A DNA stretch of 64,000 nt from Hypholoma sublateritium FD-334 SS-4 (Eukaryota; Basidiomycota; Agaricomycetes; Agaricales; Strophariaceae). Under the pieces are notes generated by a model, which was not told where the DNA came from, did no database searches, and worked only from the letters and a program-made list of their open reading frames with translations. The stretch covers positions 275,080-339,079 of the forward strand of contig KN817537.1 of NCBI GenBank assembly GCA_000827495.1, read 5' to 3'. Below, one piece after another: positions 45,025-57,107 of this stretch. Positions within the stretch are counted from its first letter, which is position 1. Each line of letters starts with the position of its first letter. Made by a program: the position numbers and the translations under genes.

Positions 45025-47172
45025 TCTCAGTCGTCAGGAAGACAGCGGCGTATTCCAGATGAGTTGTCGAAGGGATGTGTAGCACCGATAGGTCGTGAAG
45101 GCCACACACTGGAAGGTTATAAGGTCCGACGTTGGCCCGACCTAATCCGGATGTCTCCTTTTGGCAGTTCAGAAAAACGATATTCTATCCTTGCCGTATG
45201 CATTTTGAAAGGTAACATCCGCTAAGGGCTTTATAGACCCATTCGTGCGTGCAAATAGAATCGACTTCATCTAAAAACAAGACGGGGGGGGGGACATTCA
45301 AAATCGGTGCGATTATAGTAGAGGAATAGCACCTACGATTATGCACGATACCACCACGGCACCGCCAACCATCGAAGTTATCGCCAAGAAAACATAATAT
45401 TCTGTGGGGAAAATGCCGTCAGAATTAATTCGAGGATGCGAAGGGAAACTGAGTAGTAAAAAATAGGGGGGTCGGGAGGAGGCAACGCCGCCGAAAATAA
45501 AATCAAGGATGATAGGATAAATACATACTCAGATGCACATGCACGTCCCAATCAACGATCGACTTGCAACGGGGAATCCGAGAGCGGGTCTGGGAGCAGA
45601 ATTTGCGATAACATGCACCAGGAAGAATGGAGGCCTCGCAGACGGCCCCTTGAATGGCGGAGAGGTCGTGTGGGAAGTCCAGTACTTCTGTTCTATATTC
45701 AAGGAATGAGGAGTCAGCGAAGCGCACCAATTAAGAGACACTATCGAGGAGTCTACCTTTGACTTCACGAATGTGTGGCCGCCGTCATCNTGAGCGCTGG
45801 CGGTTGACCAGGAATACGGGCCAAGACAAAGATAGGGCTACAGATATAGGAGCATGCCTCGGAGATGTTGTCGCAGTACCCAGTACGAGAAAGTGCGACG
45901 CACTTCCCCCAAATGAATAAGCAGAAGCTTGCAGAGATGGCGCCAATGCTGAACCACGACGTTTCAGACGCCGTTCACTGCTGCATCCTTCCAACGTACG
46001 GCCTTATGAGGCGAGCCCGGAGATCCGAGTGGCCATAGTGTGAATGCAGGCCCGCCTGGCGTCGCGACATCACGGGCTTGTTTGATGCCATTCGATGACG
46101 CTGGGCAGCCCATGGATACTACGTCGCACCGGAACTACGCCGACGTAGAAGATACGCCTCCAAAAACGAAGAGAGTGGCAATATATCTCCTTGTTCTCTT
46201 GCACAGCCTAAATGGGTTCCGAAATGTACGATTGCTTCGCACATAGCCATAGGAATATAGCGTTCAGGTTTGAGATCTAGAAGGAAGGTGAGACGGGACG
46301 ATAGAGACAAGGAAGGACGTCGAAATAGCCAAGAAGGGTGTGTGCACAAGCGCCAATGGTTTAGAAGGTNGAACGTAGAAAGTGATACAAAAGAGAAATC
46401 GAGTGAAAACAGGGGTGGAGGAAGCAGATATGGAGGCGTACTCTGATGGTCAACCAGTCTATCAATCATGCTCAAAGTCCGGAGTCAGGCTCATTACGAT
46501 AGAGGANATATTCGNGGGCTCGGCTGTAGGTGACGTTCATAATGTATCAGCCCGGGGAAGATTGAGCTTCGCGAAAACTGAGCTGCTTACCATCCTNCAA
46601 ATTCCAACGTCATGATCATCCCTATTAGCTCCGGAAAGGAAGGTATGCCANTTTTCCCTTGCGTGCTTATACCAGAGTTAATGGTGTATGAGAGTATACC
46701 NCAGAAGCGAAGAGAGAGCGGAACGGGAACGGGCGGGATGGTGGTGGTTGACGAGGACGTCGGTTGAGGCTTTTCCGCGAAACGATGGCGTGGGAACCTC
46801 CCATTTGCGCCCATATTCCCATTGGCTGGCAGATTCCGGCGACCTTTCACGCTGCCCTACGCTAGGACTCACAGTTTGCTCGCAGTACTTACATTCACGA
46901 TAGGATATCCATTTNTTGGTACTGATATAAGAGGTCGCATATATAAATAAACGCAGTATCTATATGTGCGAATTACAGGAAAAAATATGTCTAATTGAGC
47001 GATANATTGNTCGATACCAAGGCCGATTAGTTCTAGACGGGATGATGTGCTATTGTCGGGCCTCCTACGTGAGTAGGATCTTGACCCAGAACACGGTGTC
47101 GATCACATGTACTAAAGCGCAAGGTAAATTTGAGGTAAATGATGGGTCTTAGAACGATTTAATTTAACATGC
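45025..47172. other. Gene-poor stretch, 2.1 kb
   Basis: Ferric reductase promoter at the left. A run of ten G at about 45284-45293. Short frames, several broken by N bases, show no recognisable family on either strand. The minus-strand stretch 45503-45780 has codon-like composition and may be a relic. Confidence 0.4.
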
Positions 47173-47949
47173 TCACCCGCTGCATCCATTGGGGGAAACT
47201 ATTACGGAATCGCACTTCGTCAAATGTTGGCCCCACGGCAGGCTGAAAAAAGTTTGTATTAGTTTTTCATTCCATAAATCCGTATAATTTTGCCTTACGA
47301 TTGGAGGCTGCGCGCCGATGCCATTTAACCACTGTCTTCTAACCATTTCTCGCTTGTTGGCGCATTTGCGCGTCTCGTGTGTGCATAAGCGTGTCTCATC
47401 GCGACGTACATTCCCAGCTTGCATAATGGTAATTGTAACGAATCCTGGGCATTCATCCTGGGTAGACGTCTGTGGCCGTGGATCTGCATCTGCGACCGAG
47501 CTGACAGCGGGCGTGTAAGGTGGGGGAAGTCGATTCGAGTCTTGAGGAGACGCCGCAGAGTCATCTTCGCCATCGTCGACATCGAACCATTCGTCGTAGT
47601 CGGCGACAGATTCCGGAGATATTGGGAGTTGGTCTCGTCTCTCTGACGGGGTGCGATGGCGGGCTTCTCTATCAGTTGAACGCGGTGGGTATCGAACTCG
47701 CTTGCCATTGATGTTGTTGGAGTTGGAGATGTTGGTATATGTGACATTCCCGCTGTTCTCGTAATTTATAATGACAGTAGACGAGTATCGATGAGCGGGA
47801 ATATTTGTCTGTAAGACCATATTACGCGGTCCGGGCATGTACATGTTGCGCTGGAGTTGGAGAGGTAACAGAGCGAATGGGGGGATTATCCTGTCTTTCG
47901 AAATTGGCATCCTGTAATTTATATTAAAATGCTTAAGGCCACTCGACAT
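47173..47949 (-). CDS. Hypothetical protein, 258 aa, low complexity
   Basis: Start at the first real ATG in the long frame, 47949 (MSSGLKHFNINYRMPISK). The frame is open upstream to 48204 but without a suitable ATG. Asn/Ser-rich centre (NSGNVTYTNISNSNNINGK), then an Arg/Pro-rich and acidic segment (YDEWFDVDDGEDDSAAS, PPPYTPAV), and a basic C-terminal part with several Cys. No membrane segment or known domain. It could be a fungal-specific nuclear or adaptor protein, but nothing supports a function. Confidence 0.5.
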   Translation of the reverse strand: MSSGLKHFNINYRMPISKDRIIPPFALLPLQLQRNMYMPGPRNMVLQTNIPAHRYSSTVIINYENSGNVTYTNISNSNNINGKRVRYPPRSTDREARHRTPSERRDQLPISPESVADYDEWFDVDDGEDDSAASPQDSNRLPPPYTPAVSSVADADPRPQTSTQDECPGFVTITIMQAGNVRRDETRLCTHETRKCANKREMVRRQWLNGIGAQPPIVRQNYTDLWNEKLIQTFFSLPWGQHLTKCDSVIVSPNGCSG

Positions 47950-48551
47950 AGCCTGGGCCCGTGGAAATTGCTTGTTGTCGCATGGGTTCCGGCCTCCGGA
48001 GTCCGACTCGCAAGCGCGGCTTTGCTTACCCTCCGCCGCTTTCTGAAATCTCAGTGTACTTATCGGCGGATACGACTCCCTACATTGAGCTGAAATATGA
48101 TTACATTGATAAATGGAAGTGTGTGGGCAGGAGTTTCTTTCAATAGGTCTATGGACGTAAGTAGGCTCAACTTTGAAACCATGCCACTGATTTGCCACTG
48201 ACAATTCGTACTACTTCCGCAACGACAGGCAACGGCACTGCCACAATTTGATGCGCTATCTTTGATGCGCCACTGAACCTATTTAGGCTTGTGGGCTAAT
48301 GTTTGTATACAGTCCGGGTAAGGACACAGCGTACAATTGGCCCCAAATTGGCCCACGTCGCGACACCCGCTGGTTGCCATTGGAGAGATATCATAATACG
48401 CTCGATCACTGCCTCTCACGTGTAAATACAATATTTAATACTGGAAACGTAGATCCGTTGCGAACTCCCTCAACTTTTTTGTAGTAATTGTTATCCAACA
48501 TAATATGCCAATCATCACCGGCCACGCCACCTTCACGCATCACGCGTCCAA
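47950..48551. other. Intergenic
   Basis: No gene seen. Contains short GCCACTGA-type direct repeats around 48180-48290. Confidence 0.4.
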
Positions 48552-49076
48552 TCATTTCTTCTTTGCTTCATCCCCGTCCTCTTTGGCAAGCTCCGCCTTT
48601 TCCGCGGCCGTGGGCGTATGGCCTGGATACAGCTTCGCCAGGATGCGAAGCTGTTCCATTCTCATGCCGTTGTACGCAGTGCGGGGGTCCGCAGGAGCAG
48701 GCGGAGGAGCCGGTGGGATGGAGTACGTGACAGGAGCTGCTGTCGTCTGAGGGTTACATTCTTGNTTGGGCGGTAAACTTGGAGAGCTGCGGTCCATCTG
48801 AGGGTCTACTGTCGCACGAGAGCGAGNCTCTTGGTTTTTCTCGCTGGGACGTCGAGCGTAAGTGGCGGGGNTGCGTTGGGTTGTGACTTTACCACCGCGC
48901 CTCATTTGGAAAAATTCTTCTTCATCAGAAAGAGCGACCGAGGCGCTCCTGGCTTGTTGCGGCCTACGGTAAGGATGCGAATCTCTGGGTCTTTGTGGAG
49001 TATACTCCAATGGCATATTGCGTCGTTTACTCGGAGAAACGTTAGGAGTATGTGTAGTGTCTCTAGATTCTGACAT
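48552..49076 (-). CDS. Hypothetical protein, 174 aa, disordered
   Basis: ATG at 49076 (MSESRDTTHTPNVSPSKRRN). The composition is rich in Arg, Pro, Ser and Gln; a Pro-rich stretch (IPPAPPPAPADPRTAYNG) leads to a more ordered C-terminal segment (MRMEQLRILAKLYPGHTPTAAEKAELAKE) ending in GDEAKKK. The last segment has a helix-turn-helix-like rhythm. No family recognised. Three codons contain N. Confidence 0.5.
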   Translation of the reverse strand: MSESRDTTHTPNVSPSKRRNMPLEYTPQRPRDSHPYRRPQQARSASVALSDEEEFFQMRRGGKVTTQRXPATYARRPSEKNQEXRSRATVDPQMDRSSPSLPPXQECNPQTTAAPVTYSIPPAPPPAPADPRTAYNGMRMEQLRILAKLYPGHTPTAAEKAELAKEDGDEAKKK

Positions 49077-49430
49077 TTGCGTGGGACGACGTAAGTGGGA
49101 GTGGGTTAGCGAAAAGGTAGTTATTTGGGCGTCTTTTTTATGCTCTCCCGGGGGCTTCTTGTGGCTAAAGTTGAAACACCAGTAAATATGACGAAGTGGC
49201 TCCCTTCCGGCCAATTCTTTGGAACAATGAATGACAATGGTGTATTCTAGGTGGCACTACTTGTCTTCTGTGGCCGGTGGCCATTTCCTGGAGTCCACCA
49301 TCTGACAGTTGAAAAGCGAATCTGCCTGGAAACTTCGAAGGCCACCAAAGCGAGCGCCATACCTCACTCTCACTGCACTTCGACCACTGAAGTCAGACCT
49401 CAACAGATTTCTTCCTCTATTTCATCCAAA
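49077..49430. other. Divergent intergenic region
   Basis: Shared promoter space between the 48552 and 49431 genes. The F-box frame stays open upstream of 49431 but has no better ATG. Confidence 0.4.
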
Positions 49431-51062
49431 ATGGCTTCCTCTCGACCCAGTAATATAGCACGACGCACGACCGACGCCAATTCCGACACAACGGGCAACA
49501 CATATCTTGCACCATTCCACTCAGCGGCCTCAATGGACGATATGCCACTCGAGATACTAGCAGAATTCCTCATCTTAAGCGGCACTTTCAACATACTTGC
49601 TCCCCGAGCCCATTTCAGAGCAGTAGTAGCAGGCAGTCAGGTCTGCTCACTGTGGCGGAAGACATCTCTCGCATACCCGAAAATATGGGCGCAATGCATG
49701 GATCTCGCATTGTCAGATGAGTGGGTGGCCGAGATTATGTCCCGCTCGAAGAAAGAACCACTGGACCTTGTAATTCCGTCCGTTACAGCGACTCTAGAGG
49801 ACCACAACACCACATTTCCAGAATCCACAGATTTCTATTCCATCTTACATCATACGACTCACTCTACATTACTGTGCGAAAAACAGCATTATCTCTCCAG
49901 CAACTTACAGGAAAGAAGTCTTATATTTGAACGCTGCAATCGCCTATTCCTCTCCCTCCACGCAGACCAATGGGAAGGACACTATCGGAGGGTCGCCAAG
50001 GAATACCTTCCGAACATGAAGACGATTGCGATTACGAGATGCCGTACAACGAGCACCGATGCATATGAATACCAGCATCTGCTGGAAGCAGAAGAACTTC
50101 ACGCGTATCGTCCCTGGAAAGTTGAAATACTGAAACTGGACAGCTGTCTCTTGCCACTAAATGTCCCGGTGTTCAAATCTATCCGAGAGTTGGAGGTCGT
50201 TGGAGGTCGGAAGGGTACCATGAGGCAAGAGGCTTGGCTGAACGCATTCCAAAATATGCCCGAGTTGCGCATTTTGGTTCTTTATTCTGCTTATGCCGCC
50301 TTTGTACGCGCTGTTCGCCTCCCACCATCTCGCCGCGTTCATATTCCACTGCTATCGCGCTTTACGGTCACAGGATCCGTTCGTGACGTCCTCGAACTTA
50401 TGCAAAACATCTCGTATCCAACCGACAAATGCGAAGCCACAATCCGTATCAGAATACATGCTGTGGACGATCTCTTCGACAACATCTGCGAACTCCTCGC
50501 GGAGAGATACAGTTCCTACGCCCCAAACGTGCAGCANATACAGATATCGTCTTCCCCTAAATGTTTCTGCGTTTGGTTTTCGAGGGCCCGGGACACGATG
50601 CCCCAATTGGGTGTCCACTTGATCCGGCCTGACGTACTGATGCAACCTACCAATTACAAGTGGCCTGGATCCAGGGACCCCCTCGTCATATTGCTAAACG
50701 CCTTCAAGGATCACTGTGGAATGGCTGAAGCGCTTCGCCTGGACCGAATACAACTCCCGGATTTCCCTGGAAGTCAGATATTCCATCTGTTCACCAATNC
50801 ACGGAAGCTGCACATCCGTCAGCTCACGCGATGCAGTCTTCAAGCTCTTAGGCCATTAGTCCTTCCGTTGAGTGATGATAATCATGGAGTCTCGGACGGT
50901 GATGCTTCCGCTAACCTGCATTTACTCCCGCTCTTACAGCGTATCACATATCGCAGGAGAGACACATATATCTTTCCAAAGGAATGGAGAGTAACTCGAC
51001 CGGAAATACCCTTGATTTCAGTGGCACAGCTGAGAGAATTAAACATATCACAGACGATATAA
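49431..51062 (+). CDS. F-box domain protein (543 aa)
   Basis: Substrate-recognition subunit type for SCF ubiquitin ligases. ATG at 49431 (MASSRPSNIARRTT). The F-box spans about residues 36-90: DDMPLEILAEFLI, then VAGSQVCSLWRKTSLAYPKIWA, the layout of the large Agaricomycete F-box families. The rest is a Leu-rich region with irregular repeats (VEILKLDSCLLPLNVPVFKSIRELEV, MPELRILVLYSAYA, LRKLHI-like segments), probably a degenerate LRR fold. Single exon, as is common in these expanded families. Two N bases. No overlap with its neighbours. Target unknown. Confidence 0.78.
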   Translation: MASSRPSNIARRTTDANSDTTGNTYLAPFHSAASMDDMPLEILAEFLILSGTFNILAPRAHFRAVVAGSQVCSLWRKTSLAYPKIWAQCMDLALSDEWVAEIMSRSKKEPLDLVIPSVTATLEDHNTTFPESTDFYSILHHTTHSTLLCEKQHYLSSNLQERSLIFERCNRLFLSLHADQWEGHYRRVAKEYLPNMKTIAITRCRTTSTDAYEYQHLLEAEELHAYRPWKVEILKLDSCLLPLNVPVFKSIRELEVVGGRKGTMRQEAWLNAFQNMPELRILVLYSAYAAFVRAVRLPPSRRVHIPLLSRFTVTGSVRDVLELMQNISYPTDKCEATIRIRIHAVDDLFDNICELLAERYSSYAPNVQXIQISSSPKCFCVWFSRARDTMPQLGVHLIRPDVLMQPTNYKWPGSRDPLVILLNAFKDHCGMAEALRLDRIQLPDFPGSQIFHLFTNXRKLHIRQLTRCSLQALRPLVLPLSDDNHGVSDGDASANLHLLPLLQRITYRRRDTYIFPKEWRVTRPEIPLISVAQLRELNISQTI

Positions 51063-51889
51063 CTATTTACTTAGTGTATGTGTAATCGCAGTGGCCTTGG
51101 AGCGATCCTATCAGTGAAGGACAGAAATGCACCGGTCNCCCCTTTGAAATGATTATAACACTGAATAAGAAACTGCGCACAGTCAAGAAAATTCTACGCA
51201 AAGCGCTCATCGCTATCAAGCCGGGCACTCACGGCATCGCGAGACCATAAACACACCAGCACAGTCTGCAACAAGCAAAACTAATATCGGCATGAGAGGC
51301 GAGGCTGGAGGTTGTATCTGGGTTCACGGCGGTGCGAGACAATAGGTATTGGGAGACACGGACATTAGACGCGAAACGNTCGTTGGATACACGGCGNCAG
51401 GCGGCAGATAACGGATGTCAAAGGATTCGAACGTTGGCCAGTTATGCCACAAGTCAGTGGTNTAATACTTCGCGCACAGAATCGCGAGGCACTGATAGCT
51501 GCAGGCTACCAAATTCCCTGTACTTGATTCAGACTTAACATATTCCAGCAAAAACGATAGCTTTTGCGCAAGCAGACCTCGTACCTGCAAGAATCNAATC
51601 AACGTGAGGCGACAGCAAACATGCAGATACACTCCGCAGAGATGGTTAGAGTCGCTGCTACCTGTGATACTCGCANCCGCCTCGGCACCGACAAGCCAAA
51701 CAGCAGGACACGGTCATAGCTCCCGACGCGTCCGACTTCCCAGATAACGATAGCACGCGANCAGCGCGAAAGCGTGGTACAGCCCGCGGCCAGGAGAACA
51801 GAAGGCCGTACANCGTGCGGGGCGTTCAGCGCATGTTGACATGGTGAAATATAACCAAGATACGGATGAAGTCGCAGGAAGGCACCAGG
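51063..51889. other. Gene-free stretch before the repeat array
   Basis: No gene recognised; many N bases (for example 51380, 51398, 51462, 51597). Composition is similar to the array that follows. Confidence 0.4.
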
Positions 51890-54800
51890 TAGCGGCGTCG
51901 TGGGCGGGTGGAGACGGTCACCACGTCGTATACGGCGCTGTTTGGTGNAGGGTACCACCATGAGCGGACGGAACAGGATTAGAAGGGATTGGATTNAAAC
52001 GATACGGACAAATTCNGGACCGGCAGGACGCATATGCTCCAGGATATGTTACACCCATGGACGCGAGACGGCATATATCTAGGCGGAAACAAACAGTAAG
52101 CGAAACAAAGAGTACACATCAGAGCGTACAACCCTCCCCACAACTAGAATATCCCCGCTACAGGACAACTCAAGCACCGGTACATTGGAGGCTCTTTGAA
52201 GCCGACGTGAAGCGTGCAAGCCCGCGCTATCGCAGATACTACAATCCTATTCTGGATCCCACTGTGGCCCACGCAGACGCGCAGCACACACGGGGGGAGT
52301 AAGCAGGATGACAGTGGCTCTGCGATGGCCCGTGCACGCGCCTGCCAAAGGGCCGGTGGTGAGGAGAATGAAGGTGGAGGTGGGNGCGCATAGCAACGAG
52401 AGAGATAAGAGGAGACTCACAGATGAGGTCAGGGCCTGCGGGACGCGCATACGCGCGAACGCGGTACGCCAACGGACATAAGTATCTGCGTTACGCAGAC
52501 CGTAAGTGAACGAGATAATGCGTCATGGGGGCGTACACACCTCTNGATTTATTCACAACGAGAGGTCGCTGAGAAAGACAGCATCAGATACTGATCCATT
52601 GGACGCTAATGCCAGGCGAAGCGCTGTTTCGCCCCGAGCCCAAGGATACAAATCCGCGCCATCGAGTTTTCACGCAGTTCTATCCCACTAGTACGCAAAC
52701 GCAGACGCGCCGCGCACATGGAGGGAACGACGGCGCATGGGTCTGCGATGGCGCGCCAGCAGAACGGCCGGGCGGCGACGACGGCCAGAAAAAGGAGGGC
52801 TCCAAATGACGAGAGAAGAAAATGAAATGGGAGCGCGCACCGTCAGAATTAACGCAGAAGTTTGACGTCTAGGCCAGGAGAAACGGGCATACGCATGTAC
52901 GTGTTCCGCTCATGGGCACGAGGGGCACATGGCTGGGAACGCAGAGTGAGTGAATCATCGAGGATATTGATGACGAGCGCACGCGCCTTCATCGATCATC
53001 TACGACCATGGCATCCCTAGAGGACGGCATGGGAAACGGGTGCGGCCGAAGCGCTCTTTTCACCCCAGCTCGCACCGCCAGAATTAACGCAAAGGAATTC
53101 AGGAATAGCGCAACGTGCGTGCGCATGTACGTGTTGCGCCCATGGGCAGGAGGGCCGTGTGGCTGGGAACGCAGATAGTGAGTGANNCATCGAGCACAGC
53201 NCAGGAGCNCANGCACCTTTATCTACGACGGNGTCGTCCGACTGTAGCGAAAAGGACNGGGGAGGCGGGCNNGTGGAGATGGCAACAGCCTGTTTGGCTG
53301 AAGGGCACCGCTATGAGCGCATAGAACAAAAATAGTAAGAGGATAAGTGGAAACTCGCCTCCTCTGAAACTTTACAGACGAATTCGGGACCGGCGGGACG
53401 CATATACGAAATAATATGCTACGCGCATGGACGCGAGACGGCATATATCTAGGCGGAAACAAACAGTAAGTGTGCACCATCAGAGCGTTCAACCCTCCCC
53501 ACAACAGAATATCCCCTCTACAGGACAACTTAGACACTGGTAGTAGTACATTGGAGGCTCTTTCAAAAGCGACGCGACTCGTGCAGGCCCGCGCCTTCGC
53601 AGATACTACAATCCTATTCTGGATCCCCCTGGGGCACACGCAGACGCGCAGCGCACACGGGGGGAGTAAGCAGGATGCAGTGAGTCTGCGATGGCCCGTG
53701 CGCGCACCTGCGAAAGGACCGGTGGCGAGGAAGATCAAGGGGTGGGGGGAATAGGAATGAGAGAGAAAAGAGGAGACTCAGATGAGGCCAGGGCCGGCGG
53801 GACGCGCATACGCACGAACGCGGTTCGTCAACGGGCAGGCGATATCCGGGGAACGCAGGCGGTAAGTGAACGAGAGGATACATAATGATTGCGTATAAGC
53901 ACTGGTACATCGGAGGCTCCTTTAAAACCGACGCGACGTGCGCAGGCCCGCGCCATCGCAGATACTACAATGATCCCCCTGTGGCACACGCAGACGCGCA
54001 GCGCACACGGGGGGAGTAAGCAGGATGACAGTGACTCTGCGATGGCCCGTGCGCGCGCCTGCGAAAGGGCCGGTGGCGAGGAGAATCAAGGTGGAGGCGG
54101 GGGCGCATGGGAATGAAAGATACGAGGAGACTCACAAATGAGGTCAGGGCCAGCGGGATGCGCATGCGCACGAACGCGGTACGCCAACGGACAGGCCATA
54201 TCTGGGGAACGCAGACAGCAAGTAAACGAAAGAATACATCATGAGTGCGTACACACCTCTAGATTTATTCACAACCCGAGGTCTCTGGGAAAGACAACGT
54301 CAGACACTGAAGCATTGGACGCGAACGCCAGGTGGAGACGACAGCCAAAGAAAAAGGAGGGGGCGCCAAACAACGAGAGAAGAAAATGAAACGGGAGGGT
54401 GCACCCACAGAATTAACACAGAAGTTCAGGACTGGAGAGACGGACATACGCCTGTACGTGTTCCGCCCATGGGCATGCGGGGCGTATAGCTGGGAACGCA
54501 GAGTAAGTGAATCATCGAGGATATCAGACGAGCGCATGCACCTTTATCGACTATCCACGACCGTGGTATCCCTTGATAACAGGATTGGAAGCGGGTGTGG
54601 GCGAAGCGCTCTTTTCGCCCCAGCTCGTACCGTCAGAACCAACACAAAGAAATCAGGACCAGAGCGACGGGCATACGCATGTACGTGTTGCGCCCATGGG
54701 TATGCGGGGCGCATAGCTGGGAACGCAGATAGAGTGAACCATCGAGTACGTCCGAGGAGGGCACGTACCTTTATCCACGACCATGGCATCCCTTGAGGAC

Positions 54801-55000
54801 GGCATTGGAAGCGCGTGCGCGCGACACGCCCTGTTCACTCGATCCAAAGCACGCATGCATGCATGCATGCAAGCCCGCGCCACCGCAGACACACACTTAT
54901 ATCGGACATTCAAAACCCCCTGGTACACACGCGAATGCGTAGCGTACACAGGGGGAGCGAATGTGCGTGCGTCTGCGATGGCTCACGCATGGAACATAAA
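51890..55000. repeat. Degenerate complex tandem repeat array
   Basis: Recurrent modules occur in fixed order. A = GGACGCATA-CGC followed by CCCATGGGCA and GGGAACGCAG. Then a splice-donor-like anchor GTAAGTGAA (or a variant) at about 52096, 52502, 52946, 53179, 53466, 53862, 54218, 54503 and 54728. Then GAGCGTACA. B = CGCAGACGCGCAGCGCACAC + GGGGGGAG followed by TCTGCGATGGCCCGTGC, at about 52268, 53638, 53988 and, more diverged, 52705, 54930 and 59375. Anchors are 225-445 bp apart. All frames are shadows of the repeat. Several N bases. Confidence 0.8.
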
Positions 55001-57099
55001 TACGGTCAGGGACGACGGGCGAGGAGGGCGGATGGGGACGCGTGTGGCTTGGGGAAGCGGGTGTATGCAGCGGTGGGATGTGTCGCGGGAAGGATATCAG
55101 CAACGGCGGTCCAGGGCGGGGTGTGAGATGGGCCGGGTATGGTGGGGCTGGATGAGCTGTGTCAGTGAGGGGTCGAGGCATTGTATACGTACCAAGATCA
55201 CGGACCTATGGCCTGGAAGAAGAGAACCCACTCAAGAAACGGCAGTGCCTGAGAATGACCGGCGCCGTCCCAGAGCATGAAAACACACCACGATCGTGCA
55301 GACGTAAAGACCTCCTGCTGGGATGGTAGGAATTGTAGCGCAGTGAAGCAAGCGCTACGTGGAGGGAAACTTGAAGTACTCGGGAGATTATCGATTATCG
55401 ATTATCGATGAACGTGTCGAACGTTAGTAGGGTCTCTCCGGGAGTCTCTCCGGATTCCGTGCGCTAATACACACGATCACGCTGTTCTGAATATGTTTTA
55501 CCCAACCTACGCCTCACGCTCCGTCTGCGTTCACTTCACAGTTGATTCGACCCTCTCAAATATAATCCAAAGCACTAGTCAACCAGTGGAGAACAAATAA
55601 TCTGACTGTTGGGACGCCACTCCCATTTGTATACCGGTAACCCGTCAAACACCAGTAGATACTTATTTTTAGACATTGCTTTCGTCGAACTTGTGAGCGT
55701 GCCAAGACCTGTTCGAGGCTCTTTGCAATATCCTAGTGGGTGACTAGTGAGTACCTTCCAGCAGTTACGAGGAAAATAAATGCAGAGGATTACACTTTGA
55801 CCCTCCTGGAGAAATGTTCTAAAGCGCCGACAGCCGTGCGCGTTCCTCAGCCCATGTTTATTTTTAGACGCCTTAGATGTATTTACTACTATTCTAATAA
55901 TTCCTTTAAATCCGGGATGCGTTTGCTAAATATTGAACCACNTATTATTTCGACTTTANGGACTACAGAACCATCNTCGATAAACAANTTATAGTTTCTA
56001 CTATACAACGAGCCTAAGCGAACCAGCGTTCGCCACTCGCACATCACAACCACGGCCGTTCAGAATTTCGGGGCCACGATTTCTTATCTCAGCCTGGCAG
56101 AGAAGCAGATGAATAAAAAAGCCAATCGGTTCATGTGTCTGTTTATATATCTCGTCCTTCCGACGCTCGAACCGCCCGAGGAGCATCATGATCATATTTA
56201 AATTAAAGAGTACAACATTGAGGCGTACACCCACTGCCCCACGACCGCGATATCCCCTTGGCTTACCTTTTGCTTTTTCAAAAAGCAAAGGAAAAGAGTT
56301 GCCATCTACTGATAATGATGCGATGGCTCGCGCAAGTGCTGCGTCGAGTACGGAATCGCGAGCCGTCGCGTCGATGGCAGACGCGTCAGCATGATGACAC
56401 GTGACAGGAACGTGAGCGGGACTGGCGGACCACCGGCTCCGCGCTCGCGCCGTTCTGTACAACATGTGCGAGCGGAACCGCCGTCGCGCGCCTCCCGCCC
56501 GCCACGGTGTCGTTCGCCGGCGTCCTGCGCAGCGCGCGCGTGCGCGTAATTCTCATTCGACACGCCCATCGAGGACTGCGTCGCAACGATTCAGATACCA
56601 TAAGCCCGACGAAATACGATGGCAGAGTATAGTTATTCACAGCTCAATTACGTACAATTCAGTAGGTAGTCAACTAACCGAGAAATAGAAATACAGCCGA
56701 AGGAGCCACAAACATAGTCTAAGGTTTAACGTGCTTTGGTCAGCGCGCACCGCCGGCCGGCGGTGGGCACCCATCAGCCGGTGTGGTGCGCGCCTAAGCC
56801 CAGAGCCCACGACAAGGGAGCACGGGGTGAGCTGACGACGGCGCGGGGTGCACTGAGCATCGCTCCACCGCGCATGAAGCGCGGCTAGCTCACCATCTCT
56901 GGGAAATGAACTACGTACTGCGTGATTTATTGAAGACGGTATTCCGAGGCCATTAGCAGGGGCGAGGCGCACGCAGACCCGAGCTAGAGACGGCGCCTGA
57001 AGAACACGCGCTCCGATGAGAGGGGTTCATTTCAGGTTCATCGGTCCCGGTCGCGGCAGAGCGGTTCGATCTCTTTGGCGAAGAGAGAGCCACATGATC
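55001..57099. other. Gene-poor stretch
   Basis: Contains three tandem ATTATCG units at about 55387-55407, two AGTCTCTCCGG-like copies near 55430-55452, an 18-bp palindrome at 56748-56765, and scattered N bases. A 154-residue minus-strand frame at 56001-56465 is open but has no family character and shifts composition midway; I do not call it a gene. Confidence 0.4.
56748..56765. repeat. 18-bp perfect palindrome
   Basis: CACCGCCGGCCGGCGGTG is self-complementary over its full length. It lies in the gene-poor zone, in a GC-rich pocket (56740-56890) bordered by AT-rich DNA. It could be the tip of a foldback element, but no matching flanks were established. Confidence 0.7.
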
Positions 57100-57107
57100 G
57101 TTTGCCG

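Noticed and set aside
45503..45994. Minus-strand frames suggesting a small Cys-containing protein
   Set aside because: No start, no consistent splicing, and N bases break the frame; left as a possible relic only.
51890..55000. CRISPR-like regularly spaced repeats
   Set aside because: Units are long, degenerate and variably spaced, in a eukaryotic genome; this is satellite-type DNA.
56001..56465. 154-codon minus-strand frame with a real ATG
   Set aside because: No recognisable domain, abrupt composition change, and repeat-like surroundings; probably fortuitous in GC-rich DNA.
57060..57075. GGTTCGATCTC resembling a tRNA B-box (possible tRNA or SINE)
   Set aside because: No A-box at the proper distance upstream and no cloverleaf could be drawn.
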